Shown one piece after another: positions 6,052 to 13,055 of a DNA stretch of 34,541 nt (position 1 is its first letter; every line of letters begins with the position of its first letter). The stretch comes from a virus: positions 1-34,541 of IMG/VR virus record IMGVR_UViG_3300034980_000276. One strand, written 5' to 3'. The notes beneath the pieces were generated by a model. That model did no database searches and had not been told where the DNA came from. It saw nothing but the letters and a program-made list of their open reading frames with translations. A program made the position numbers and the translations under genes.

Positions 6052-6550
6052 TTACTCGTACCCTAGCGCGCATTTCGCATTGTCAAGGTATTACGGGTTG
6101 CTGCTTTCGTTTCGGTCGCCGACAAGATCTATGCCCATGGATCCGGACGACCTGATAAGCGGCACTAAGATGAGCCAGGATTCTGATACGTTGATCGAGC
6201 TTCAGGACCTAGGGCTGGTCATGAAACTCCTGACGGAGTTAGAACGAGAGGTGCTGAAAGTGGAGTACACGCTGCCGACTCTTCCGATAGATGGAGTGGT
6301 CGACGGTAAGAACAAGTGCTACGCTGTCTTTCTATTGTGCGGGGAGAAGGTTAACGGCGGGACGTACCTGAGGGTAGCCCGTGAGGCTAGCGGGAAAGTG
6401 AGAAAGGAGCTAGAACGAAGAAGATGGATACCGATAGGGAAGACATTCAAGAAGCAGAACCCGGACTCGCTGATGAGGTATGCCCGGAAGTCCTCAAGGG
6501 GCTCACGGAGATCTCGTGTTATGCTAGGGCGGCGGGGAAAAAACAGCTAA
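6032..6550 (+). CDS. Putative late-regulator-like phage protein
   Basis: The 172-aa protein is read from GTG 6032; a TTG at 6023 is possible. It begins with an aromatic patch (YYLTDYSYPSAHFALSRYYG) and has a central helix LLTELEREVLKVEYTLPTLP. That helix looks like the start of sigma-like or RinA/ArpU-type phage regulators ('L..LE..VL...Y'). A second helix (YLRVAREASGKVRKELERRR) leads into a very basic tail (KSSRGSRRSRVMLGRRGK). This combination suits a nucleic-acid-binding regulator expressed just before the late genes, but the assignment is by general pattern and is weak. Confidence 0.6.
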   Translation: MAYYLTDYSYPSAHFALSRYYGLLLSFRSPTRSMPMDPDDLISGTKMSQDSDTLIELQDLGLVMKLLTELEREVLKVEYTLPTLPIDGVVDGKNKCYAVFLLCGEKVNGGTYLRVAREASGKVRKELERRRWIPIGKTFKKQNPDSLMRYARKSSRGSRRSRVMLGRRGKNS

Positions 6551-6669
6551 AAAGATGGATTATGCACAGGGATTTTCCGGCGCTCCAGATGGACGGCTCC
6601 TGGTTCTCGTGCAGGGCCTGGATAGACCGCTGGTGGCTCGATCAGACGATCAGAATTGAGGATGATTAG
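6424..6669 (+). CDS. Small helix-turn-helix DNA-binding protein
   Basis: The 81-aa protein has an acidic N-terminus and then a MerR/excisionase-like HTH. This comprises EISCYARAAGKKQLKRWI (helix-turn-helix, about residues 28-45), a wing with FPALQMDGSWF, and a last helix CRAWIDRWW. This is the shape used by phage excisionases and small terminase-like DNA binders. AAGGAG lies 12 nt upstream of the ATG. It overlaps the end of the preceding gene by 127 nt in another frame and is the last gene before the regulatory gap at 6670-7062, where it could bind. Confidence 0.7.
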   Translation: MDTDREDIQEAEPGLADEVCPEVLKGLTEISCYARAAGKKQLKRWIMHRDFPALQMDGSWFSCRAWIDRWWLDQTIRIEDD

Positions 6670-6680
6670 GCCCGGAAACC

Positions 6681-6716
6681 AATTTGGCCCCCTAGAAGCC
6701 TGATTTGACCCCCCAG
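6681..6716 (+). repeat. Imperfect 15-bp direct repeat
   Basis: AATTTGGCCCCCTAG (6681-6695) and GATTTGACCCCCCAG (6702-6716) match at 12 of 15 positions. Their starts are 21 nt apart, about two helical turns, as expected for paired protein-binding sites on one DNA face. They lie just upstream of a terminator and a promoter candidate. Confidence 0.4.
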
Positions 6717-6718
6717 GG

Positions 6719-6745
6719 ACCCGTATTGATATAGCAGGGTTTTTT
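6719..6745 (+). terminator. Weak intrinsic terminator after the early operon
   Basis: ACCC (6719-6722) pairs with GGGT (6737-6740), with an inner TAT/ATA (6724-6726/6731-6733), and a run of six T starts at 6740. The stem is short and interrupted, so its efficiency is uncertain. It lies 50 nt after the last early gene. Confidence 0.45.
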
Positions 6746-6771
6746 GTATGCTAGGATTAGAGTGATAGGTA
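6744..6771 (+). promoter_or_regulatory. Candidate promoter with extended -10
   Basis: TTGTAT (6744-6749), a 16-nt spacer ending in TGA, and TAGGTA (6766-6771). An ATG follows after 7 nt, the same geometry as the promoters at 765-793 and 1634-1662. An overlapping alternative is TGC-TAGGAT at 6749-6757. It could drive the region leading to the packaging genes. Confidence 0.4.
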
Positions 6772-6778
6772 AAATTTT

Positions 6779-6826
6779 ATGTCCGGAGGCCGCGCCTTCG
6801 CCTGCACCATCAAGGAATGGGTCTAG
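6779..6826 (+). CDS. 15-codon mini-ORF, possible leader peptide
   Basis: ATG 6779 opens a 15-residue frame (MSGGRAFACTIKEWV) ending in TAG at 6824. It lies 7 nt after a promoter -10 and overlaps the 5' arm of the hairpin 6781-6844, which is followed by six T. This is the geometry of a leader peptide that could influence termination. It may equally be chance. Confidence 0.25.
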   Translation: MSGGRAFACTIKEWV

Positions 6827-6853
6827 GTTGCTGGATCTCCGGGCGCCTTTTTT
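6781..6853 (+). terminator. Long-loop hairpin with T-run (attenuator-like)
   Basis: GTCCGGAG (6781-6788) pairs with CTCCGGGC (6837-6844) through 8 bp including one G-U. GCGCC and six T at 6848-6853 follow. The loop of 48 nt contains most of the mini-ORF 6779-6826. It fits an intrinsic terminator or attenuator in the leader of the packaging operon. Confidence 0.4.
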
Positions 6854-6953
6854 GTGATCCCCCCACACGAGGGTGTTAGTGGAATCTCCATAAACATCCC
6901 GTGTCAGTTGCAAACAAGCATCACCATTATCATCCGGCGGTCACTGGATGACG

Positions 6954-6969
6954 GGTTGACTTGTCAACC
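6954..6969 (+). promoter_or_regulatory. Palindromic operator-like site
   Basis: GGTTGAC-TT-GTCAACC is a perfect 7-bp inverted repeat with a 2-bp centre. It overlaps a weak promoter candidate, TTGTCA (6961-6966), 18 nt, TATGCC (6985-6990). A dimeric regulator such as one of the HTH or RHH proteins nearby could bind here; that link is speculative. Confidence 0.4.
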
Positions 6970-7010
6970 TGCTTATTTTGCAGCTATGCCGGACACCGCT
7001 CAAGGTGATG

Positions 7011-7048
7011 CCATCTCTGACCGAGATGGGGTAGTTCGGCTCTTTTTT
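7011..7048 (+). promoter_or_regulatory. Hairpin and T-run just before terS
   Basis: CCATCTC (7011-7017) pairs with GAGATGG (7023-7029) as a perfect 7-bp stem with a 5-nt loop. An alternative CCGA/TCGG pairing overlaps it and is closer to the six T at 7043-7048. Mutually exclusive folds suggest an attenuation or read-through control element. The terS Shine-Dalgarno starts right after the T-run. Confidence 0.35.
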
Positions 7049-7062
7049 AAGGAGTTTGTTTT

Positions 7063-7560
7063 TTGAGTGGCAAGAAAAAGCTTGGTCGACCAATAACCCC
7101 AGAGATTATAGCTGATGCCCAAGAAATAGGCAGCTATCTGGCGGCCGGTTACAAGCCCAGGGACATCAGGACCAAGATGAACCTGACGAAGCGCCAGTGG
7201 ACCTGGCGAATGCGTCACCTAAGGCAGAACTCCAACGACGCCATGGACGTGTGGACGCACCACTCGGCCAAGACGGACGTCAGATATCGACAACTTGAGT
7301 CCATCAGGCAGCAGGCGCTCGCACAGCAGAAGCCCTCCCTTGATGTGGCACGGCGATGCATCTCCGATATGATGCGATTAGATCAACAACTTATTGAGGT
7401 CGGCCAGGAGCTTGGCGTGTACAAGAAGGTGCCCAAGCGGGTCGAACTCACGGTTACGAACCCGTCGCTCGACATACTGTATGACATTGACATCACGGAT
7501 GCCGAGATTGACGACGGCGATACGCCGGTCCTGCGCGGTCCAGGAAAGGTGCTCCACTAA
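7063..7560 (+). CDS. terS: Terminase small subunit
   Basis: The 165-aa protein starts at TTG 7063, well supported by AAGGAG 8 nt upstream. Its N-terminal part is a HTH DNA-recognition unit (ITPEIIADAQEIGSYLAAGY, then KPRDIRTKMNLTKRQWTWR). A central helical oligomerisation region (residues 60-125) and an acidic C-terminus (DIDITDAEIDDGD) follow. In phages the small subunit recognises the packaging site and hands DNA to the large subunit. The assignment rests on the fold pattern, size and position directly before terL. The non-coding gap upstream is a candidate location for the packaging site, though I see no diagnostic cos signature. Confidence 0.75.
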   Translation: MSGKKKLGRPITPEIIADAQEIGSYLAAGYKPRDIRTKMNLTKRQWTWRMRHLRQNSNDAMDVWTHHSAKTDVRYRQLESIRQQALAQQKPSLDVARRCISDMMRLDQQLIEVGQELGVYKKVPKRVELTVTNPSLDILYDIDITDAEIDDGDTPVLRGPGKVLH

Positions 7561-7562
7561 AA

Positions 7563-7619
7563 ATGAGCATTGACAACACCCAGCACTGGGCGACAGCGCG
7601 AGGACACGGGGGGTTTTAG
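7563..7619 (+). CDS. 18-codon ORF filling the terS-terL gap
   Basis: ATG 7563 to TAG 7617-7619 encodes MSIDNTQHWATARGHGGF. Its stop codon directly abuts the terL ATG at 7620, so its translation could feed ribosomes to terL, whose own site is a G-run (GGGGGG). AAAGG lies upstream. It may be a coupling peptide or chance. Confidence 0.25.
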   Translation: MSIDNTQHWATARGHGGF

Positions 7620-9053
7620 ATGCCCCTTCAGGTTAAAAGAGACGGCACCGATACGGTTTGGTCCCAAGAGAATCTCGAAGAGCTTGCGCGCAGGATACCG
7701 CTTTGGCGTAAAGACCCGATCCTCTTTTGTAGGGAGGCTGTGGGGGTCACCCCCAGCAAGCAGCAAGAGCAGATGCTGCGATCTATCAGCGAATTTGACC
7801 CCAGCGCGGGGAAGTTCGGCACATCGATCAGGTCCGGTAAGGGCGTAGGTAAGAGCTTCGGCGCCGTCCTCGTCATGCTCTGGTTCCTGGTGTGCTTCCG
7901 CGACTCGCTCGTTCACGTAACGGCGACAAAAGAAAAAACAATTAAGACGGTCATATGGGGCGAGGCTGAGAAGTTGATCCGCAACTCCGCGTTCCTGTCT
8001 GCGTTCCTGGAGTGGCAAGCTACCACCATCCGGGTGCGCGGCGGTCCCGACCAGTGGCAGGCGTTCATGAACACTGCCAAAACCGTGGAGGCAATCCAGG
8101 GTGAGCACCGAGAGCACATGCTCGTTATATGCGACGAATCAAGCGGAATGCAGGACATGATCCTGGACGCGCTAATCAACGGCATGACCGAAGACCACAA
8201 CTTAATGATGATGATTAGCAACCCGACCTTGTGTCATGGGTTCTTCTATGATTCACACAACGACAACGGGGACCAATGGGACAGGCTGCACTTTAGTGCA
8301 AGAGACAGCGAGCTTGTTTCGAAGGCGCATATTGCGCGACTGGAAAGGAAATGGGGAAGCACTTCCCCCAAGATAGCTATTGACGTAGATGGCGAATTCC
8401 CGGAGATGAGCGACTTCTCCCTATTCTCAGGCGCCTGGTTTGATACGGCGGCTGCGAAGGGGACATTCGGTGATGGCGCAGAGAAGGAGATGGGTGTTGA
8501 CGTAGCTCGGTTTGGAGCCGACTTTACGAGTGTTGCCGTCAGGCAGGGCTCAGACCTAACCTTCCTTGAGCGCTGGCACGGTGCGGACATAACACATAGT
8601 TCTGGCGAGGTCGTACACATCCTGGCCAAAGACCCAGACATAAAGGTTCTCAAGGTTGATGAAATTGGCGTCGGAGGTGGCCTGCTCGATCTCCTTTACG
8701 AGATGCAGGACGACGGCAAGATCAGAGCCGATGTAGAAATCGGCGGAGTCAATGTTGCAGAATCAGCAGACGACGATGATGATTTCGTTATGCTGAGAGA
8801 TCAATTGTGGTTCGAACTAGCTGACCGGCTAAGAGATGGAGCACTGGGAGTGAGCCCCGAAGTAGACGAAGAGCTATTCTCAATATTAAGAAGTGAATGC
8901 TTGCCGGTTGAGTATGCCTACAAGGCGGATGGCCGACGAAAGGTCGACTCTAAAGACGAGATGCGCAAGAAGATCGGTTCGTCGCCGGATTTAACCGACG
9001 CGGTACTTATCGCGTTCAGAGATCAAGAAGTTGGTGTCATCACAGTCGGATGA
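7620..9053 (+). CDS. terL: Terminase large subunit (ATPase and nuclease)
   Basis: The 477-aa protein is the DNA-packaging motor. The ATPase half shows Walker A SGKGVGKS (residues 72-79), Walker B LVICDE (168-173) and the coupling motif SNPT (200-203). The RNase H-like nuclease half shows three acidic positions: Asp294 in MGVDVARFGADF, Asp347 in VLKVDEIG and Asp460 in LTDAVLIAF. The ATPase powers translocation through the portal and the nuclease cuts concatemers. Its length is typical. The HNH protein encoded two genes downstream could assist cutting, as in other HK97-like phages. All key residues appear intact. Confidence 0.95.
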   Translation: MPLQVKRDGTDTVWSQENLEELARRIPLWRKDPILFCREAVGVTPSKQQEQMLRSISEFDPSAGKFGTSIRSGKGVGKSFGAVLVMLWFLVCFRDSLVHVTATKEKTIKTVIWGEAEKLIRNSAFLSAFLEWQATTIRVRGGPDQWQAFMNTAKTVEAIQGEHREHMLVICDESSGMQDMILDALINGMTEDHNLMMMISNPTLCHGFFYDSHNDNGDQWDRLHFSARDSELVSKAHIARLERKWGSTSPKIAIDVDGEFPEMSDFSLFSGAWFDTAAAKGTFGDGAEKEMGVDVARFGADFTSVAVRQGSDLTFLERWHGADITHSSGEVVHILAKDPDIKVLKVDEIGVGGGLLDLLYEMQDDGKIRADVEIGGVNVAESADDDDDFVMLRDQLWFELADRLRDGALGVSPEVDEELFSILRSECLPVEYAYKADGRRKVDSKDEMRKKIGSSPDLTDAVLIAFRDQEVGVITVG

Positions 9054-9189
9054 AATAGAAATCACAAAGGAGCAAATGTTTCTCTTGCGAGAAGCAATTG
9101 ATGCCGTGAAGAAAAACGTCGACGAAGACCTGACTGATGCCGAGGCTCTAGAGTTCATGGCGTTCGATACGATGTGGTCCTTTGAGTGA
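9034..9189 (+). CDS. Small acidic protein between terL and HNH
   Basis: This frame of 51 codons begins at GTG 9034 or at ATG 9076 (37 aa), the latter with AAAGGAG very close. It encodes an acidic helical peptide (ITKEQMFLLREAIDAVKK, then DLTDAEALEFMAFDTMW). The start overlaps the terL end and the stop overlaps the TTG start of the HNH gene, consistent with operon packing. Its function is unknown. Confidence 0.5.
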   Translation: MSSQSDEIEITKEQMFLLREAIDAVKKNVDEDLTDAEALEFMAFDTMWSFE

Positions 9190-9775
9190 TTATGACCCAT
9201 GGCGAGTGATCCGTGTTCTGCTTAAGGCTGGACACAGACCGAAGAACCTAGGGACCCTATATAGTCAACTAGGTGTGTCCGTGCAAGACATTCGCTATGC
9301 GAATTTCAAGCACTGGAAGTATGATGTTAAATCGACACCAGTACACGGGGTCCGGTGCAAGCTATGCCGACAACGAAGGCCGGTATACAAGCAGCAGCGG
9401 TGTGAGCCGTGCTACAGGGAAGACCAGAAGAAGGGCTACTCGGAGGGGGAGAGCCACTATTCATGGAAGGGCGGGAAGAGCAAGGACGCGAAGTTCGCAA
9501 ACAAATCGCCGGAGTGTAAACGCTGGCGACGATGGGTTATGGAGCGTGATGGGCACAAATGCGTTATTTGCGGGGAGCGATTTCCACCGTTTGAAGTGGA
9601 CCACATCATCCCGATAGCGGCACGGCCAGAGCTTAGATATTCAACTTGGAACGGTCGAACCCTTTGTGAGGTTTGCCATAAACGAACCCCGACCTTTGGG
9701 TTCGGTGCGCTAAGGGCGCGCAAACGAATGCGCAAGGGCGTAATATGTATCATGGAGGAGTTCGCGGATGAGTAA
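9182..9775 (+). CDS. HNH endonuclease with two zinc sites
   Basis: The 197-aa protein has three parts. The N-terminal helical region (LLKAGHRPKNLGTLYSQLG) looks like a DNA-reading HTH. A C-x2-C...C-x2-C zinc knuckle follows, with CKLC and CEPC around residues 58-79. The HNH domain has CVICG, FEVDHIIPIA and LCEVCHK (about residues 128-171); the His in VDHII is the catalytic candidate. HNH proteins beside terminase genes are known to assist cos cleavage in HK97-like phages. The alternative is a free-standing homing-type nuclease. The start TTG 9182 overlaps the preceding stop. Confidence 0.85.
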   Translation: MSDYDPWRVIRVLLKAGHRPKNLGTLYSQLGVSVQDIRYANFKHWKYDVKSTPVHGVRCKLCRQRRPVYKQQRCEPCYREDQKKGYSEGESHYSWKGGKSKDAKFANKSPECKRWRRWVMERDGHKCVICGERFPPFEVDHIIPIAARPELRYSTWNGRTLCEVCHKRTPTFGFGALRARKRMRKGVICIMEEFADE

Positions 9776-9989
9776 CGTAGTCAGCATCAACAAGAAAACT
9801 GACGAGAGCAAGCGTAAGCTGGCAGACTACGTGTCCGAGAATTGCGACAACTGGGAGGCGTGCCTCATTATTGCACGCGATGATACTGGTGGATTACAAG
9901 TGGTTACATCCCATGAGGATGAGGTAGAGTTTATTGGAATGGTAGAGATTGCAAAAGCCATGTTAATTAGCGGGCTTGTACATGATTAA
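9768..9989 (+). CDS. Small hypothetical protein before portal
   Basis: The 73-aa protein begins at ATG 9768, overlapping the HNH stop by 8 nt. It ends 8 nt inside the portal gene, so it is packed in the operon. It contains a strand-rich middle (ACLIIARDDTGGLQVVTS) and a helix (GMVEIAKAMLI). Many phages have a short gene with a similar 'ii..d..G...v..s' layout at this position. No function is known to me. Confidence 0.65.
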   Translation: MSNVVSINKKTDESKRKLADYVSENCDNWEACLIIARDDTGGLQVVTSHEDEVEFIGMVEIAKAMLISGLVHD

Positions 9990-11934
9990 AGATCTACCAA
10001 TTCTGTTCGACCATAACGGAGAACCGTTTTCGGCCTCCTATGAGGCTGACGAGGAACGGGGCATGAGCCTCGACGAACTATCCCAGATCTGGAGGACCGG
10101 GCAGGATCTCTCCTCTGCGAACGTCGTTGCTACAGCGCAGTCTGCTTTCGAACACCAGTCCTGGGTCTATGCTTGCGTTAACGCCCTAGCACGAACCATC
10201 GCACAGAATCCTCTCCGGGCTCGACGCCCTGGCGAAAAGAAGGTCGCTGAAAACCTCAGCCCTAAAGAGCAGCGCGCAATCGGCCTACTGAGCAGGCCGT
10301 CTGCTAGAAAAACCGGTTACGACCTCTGGTACGTGACCGAAGCAGCAGCGGATACCGCAGGCACAGCCTTCTGGTATCTAGAGGGCGCTGGCCCCAAGGG
10401 TCAACTACCCAAGCGCATCGTTCCTCTCAGCCCTGCGAAGATAACCATCATGACGAGCAACGACGGCTGGGACGTCGTGGGTTACGTTTACCGCAACCTT
10501 GACGGTTCGAAGATGAACATTCCGCCGTACCAGATCATCCAGATAGGCCCGCCGAACCCATACGACAACATCCAGGGTGTGGCTCCACTACAAGCCGCAA
10601 TGAAAGCCGTGTCTACCGACATGAAGGCCGAGTCTTACAACGCCAAGTTTTTCGATAATGGTGCGCAACCAGGCGGTATATTATCCTCAAGGAAGACCCT
10701 TGGCAAGAGGCAGGCGGACGCGGTGCGCTCTGAGTTCGAGGGTCGGCACCGGGGGAACGCAGGTTCGCACAAGACGGCGATCCTGTCCGGGGAGTGGGAC
10801 TATAAGCAACTGGGTTTAGGACAGAGAGAAATGGAGTTCCTCCAGCAGCGCAAGTTCTCAAGAGAACAGATCGGTGCTGTGTTTGGAGTTCCTGGCGTTC
10901 TGACGAACGACCCCAATAAATCTAACTATGCAACCGCTCACGTAGAGCTACGCATCTTCGCCGACACGAACTGGGTGCCGAAGATCCGCTACTACGAGGA
11001 AGTAATGAGAACTCAGTTCTTCGAGAGATTCGCTCCGGGGATTGAGGCATTCTTCGACCTTTCCGAGGCCCCAGGGCTTAGAGAAGACGTCTCAGACAAA
11101 ATAGATCGCGCCATGAAGCTGAACCGCATGGGTGCCCCCTACAATGAAGCCAAAGAGTTTGTTGGCTTGGACTTAGAGGATGTGCCATGGGGCGAGTCAT
11201 GGTGGGTAAACTCTTCGCTGGTCCCGGCTGATAAACAGATGGAACTAACGGATAAACAACTCGAAGAGGAACCTGAAGAGAAGGCCGAGCCAGAAGAGAA
11301 CGACGTCCCGGCCCAGTTGTTAGACAAGGATCGCATGGCGTATTGGGACTCGATCAGAGCCCAGTTCACCGATGCGGAAGCATCGCTCAAGACGGTGTTT
11401 ACGTCAGTCACGAACGAAAGGTTTATTGAAGAAACAGTGCAGGATGAATCACATCAATTCACTGAGCAAATTTTGGAAGGTTCGTGGAGCTTGGCCCTTA
11501 GGGCGTCGAGGTCCGTGTTCCTAGATTTGGGAATCGAGTATACAGACTCGATTGTGGATGCCATCGCCAAGCAGGCCATCGACTCTTCTCGATCACACGT
11601 TGAGAAGGTCGTAGGGAAGCTGCTTGATACGGATGGGATATCGAAAAAGCAATGCCTGAACCAAGCACGCCGGTTCTGCCGGGTCGTAAGTTTGGCAATC
11701 ATCAACGAGGCTAGGTTCGCTAGCATGAGAGCGTTGGGTATCAGGAAACATGAATGGTTTATGTGCCGTGACCAAACGGAGGTTCGGCATGTTGCGCGTC
11801 ACTTCATAGATGGTGAGCGCGTAGAGATAGGCAGTAGGTTTAGTATTGGTGCGGCTTCCCCGCACGAAGATAATGACGATGACTGTCGTTGTATTACAAT
11901 GCCCGTAACGGGCTCAGGAGTTAAGCATGGATAA
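9982..11934 (+). CDS. Portal protein fused to a MuF-like domain
   Basis: The 650-aa protein (ATG 9982; TTG 9976 possible) has two parts. Residues 1 to about 415 are a HK97/SPP1-type portal, with SAFEHQSWVYACVNALARTI at 55-74, FWYLEGAGP, PPYQIIQIGPPNPYDNI and SREQIGAVFGVPGVLTND. A strongly acidic linker (about 420-440) joins a helical region. This leads to a C-terminal MuF-type motif: WFMCRDQTEVRHVARH with Asp597 and His607, then DCRC near 634-637. MuF domains are usually separate minor head proteins attached to the portal; here both are one chain, so the head vertex would carry 12 MuF domains by design. Confidence 0.9.
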   Translation: MIKDLPILFDHNGEPFSASYEADEERGMSLDELSQIWRTGQDLSSANVVATAQSAFEHQSWVYACVNALARTIAQNPLRARRPGEKKVAENLSPKEQRAIGLLSRPSARKTGYDLWYVTEAAADTAGTAFWYLEGAGPKGQLPKRIVPLSPAKITIMTSNDGWDVVGYVYRNLDGSKMNIPPYQIIQIGPPNPYDNIQGVAPLQAAMKAVSTDMKAESYNAKFFDNGAQPGGILSSRKTLGKRQADAVRSEFEGRHRGNAGSHKTAILSGEWDYKQLGLGQREMEFLQQRKFSREQIGAVFGVPGVLTNDPNKSNYATAHVELRIFADTNWVPKIRYYEEVMRTQFFERFAPGIEAFFDLSEAPGLREDVSDKIDRAMKLNRMGAPYNEAKEFVGLDLEDVPWGESWWVNSSLVPADKQMELTDKQLEEEPEEKAEPEENDVPAQLLDKDRMAYWDSIRAQFTDAEASLKTVFTSVTNERFIEETVQDESHQFTEQILEGSWSLALRASRSVFLDLGIEYTDSIVDAIAKQAIDSSRSHVEKVVGKLLDTDGISKKQCLNQARRFCRVVSLAIINEARFASMRALGIRKHEWFMCRDQTEVRHVARHFIDGERVEIGSRFSIGAASPHEDNDDDCRCITMPVTGSGVKHG

Positions 11935-12988
11935 GTTTGAAGCGGGTTCTGCCTATAGGCACGTACCTGTAGAAACGGAAATTCGGCTCGTCAACAAAGA
12001 GGACCGTATATACGATTTCGTCGCCTCGACTAATTCGGAGGATCGTCACGGCACACGTTTGTTTGGCTGGAAGCTGGATAACTATGCGCGCAACAGCGTC
12101 ATCCTCTGGAGCCACAACGGAGAAATCCCCCCAATCGGGCGCGCATTGCGCACTTGGGTTGACGGCGATGTGCTGAGAATTCGCATTCAGTTCCCGCCGG
12201 AGGGAGTGCATGAGCTTGCCGACACAGTCCGCAGGCTTGTGGAGGAAGATTACCTAAGGAGCGGGTCGGTTGGGTTCATCCCCGGCCGTGTCGTTTACCC
12301 TTGGGAGCGCGAACAAGACGAAGACAGCACGGACGACTCGATCCACCTTCTCGAAAATGAGTTGGTAGAGTACAGTCTAACCCCAGTGCCCTCGAACCCG
12401 GATGCGTTGCAACTGGCAATGAGCCGTGGAATTATCGGCAAGGAGGTCGAGGATTGCTTCGTTATAAACAAGCAGGTTGACGGATCGTCGTTTGACGATG
12501 CGCGTGAGGCGCTTACCCGTTGGCTGGAAACTGAACTGCCGGAGGAGACAGTGGACAAGAAACAAGAAGAAGTCGTTGAGACTGAGGAAGAGTTGGAGGA
12601 GCGGACGATCAGTGAGGAACTCTCTGAGGATCTGAGCACCTACCTTGTTGAGCGGGACGCGCTCATGACGCAGCTTAACGAGCTACAAGGCCTCGTTGAC
12701 GGACACAAGGATGCCGATGTAGGTCTGCAAGCAGAGCTTAAGACAATCACCTCCGAGGTAGAGGAACTGGTGGCAGAGAACACCGACCTCAAGAGTACAA
12801 TCCGCAGCCTCAATGGCAGAATCACAGATTTGGAAGAAGGCGCAACGTCTGCTAACGTATCGCGCCGACTGGCCGACCTTGAGCACAGAGCCAAGGCGGA
12901 AAAAGTTATCTCAGTCGAAGGGGTCGAAGAAGGTCTAGAAATTCCTTCGGATCTCTTTGACAAGATAGATCAGATACATCGCTCGTAA
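11927..12988 (+). CDS. Prohead protease with C-terminal coiled-coil (scaffold-like) extension
   Basis: The 353-aa protein has a HK97-type S78 serine protease domain in residues 10-165. This includes ILWSHNGEIPP with catalytic His63, RSGSVGFIPG with Ser112/Ser114, and the ELVEYSLTPVPSNPDA end. The rest is acidic (EEVVETEEELEE) and then a predicted coiled coil, about residues 245-320 (LVERDALMTQLNELQGLV, LVAENTDLKSTIRSLNG). There is no separate scaffold gene before the capsid, so this extension may act as scaffold and be cleaved during maturation. The gene overlaps the portal end by 8 nt. Confidence 0.88.
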   Translation: MDKFEAGSAYRHVPVETEIRLVNKEDRIYDFVASTNSEDRHGTRLFGWKLDNYARNSVILWSHNGEIPPIGRALRTWVDGDVLRIRIQFPPEGVHELADTVRRLVEEDYLRSGSVGFIPGRVVYPWEREQDEDSTDDSIHLLENELVEYSLTPVPSNPDALQLAMSRGIIGKEVEDCFVINKQVDGSSFDDAREALTRWLETELPEETVDKKQEEVVETEEELEERTISEELSEDLSTYLVERDALMTQLNELQGLVDGHKDADVGLQAELKTITSEVEELVAENTDLKSTIRSLNGRITDLEEGATSANVSRRLADLEHRAKAEKVISVEGVEEGLEIPSDLFDKIDQIHRS

Positions 12989-13055
12989 GAGCTTAGTCGT
13001 CGCTGGTCAATCAATAACATCACGAAACACATAGCATTCCCAAAAGGAGGGAACA

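Noticed and set aside
6908-6933. Promoter TTGCAA ... TATCAT
   Set aside because: The spacer is only 14 nt, too short for a normal sigma-70 promoter.
6670-7062. cos or pac site
   Set aside because: Position before terS is suitable, but no diagnostic sequence (such as a known cohesive-end motif) can be named from sequence alone.
6854-7066. 70-codon + frame in the region before terS
   Set aside because: GTG start without a Shine-Dalgarno, running through a palindrome and two hairpins; the region looks regulatory.
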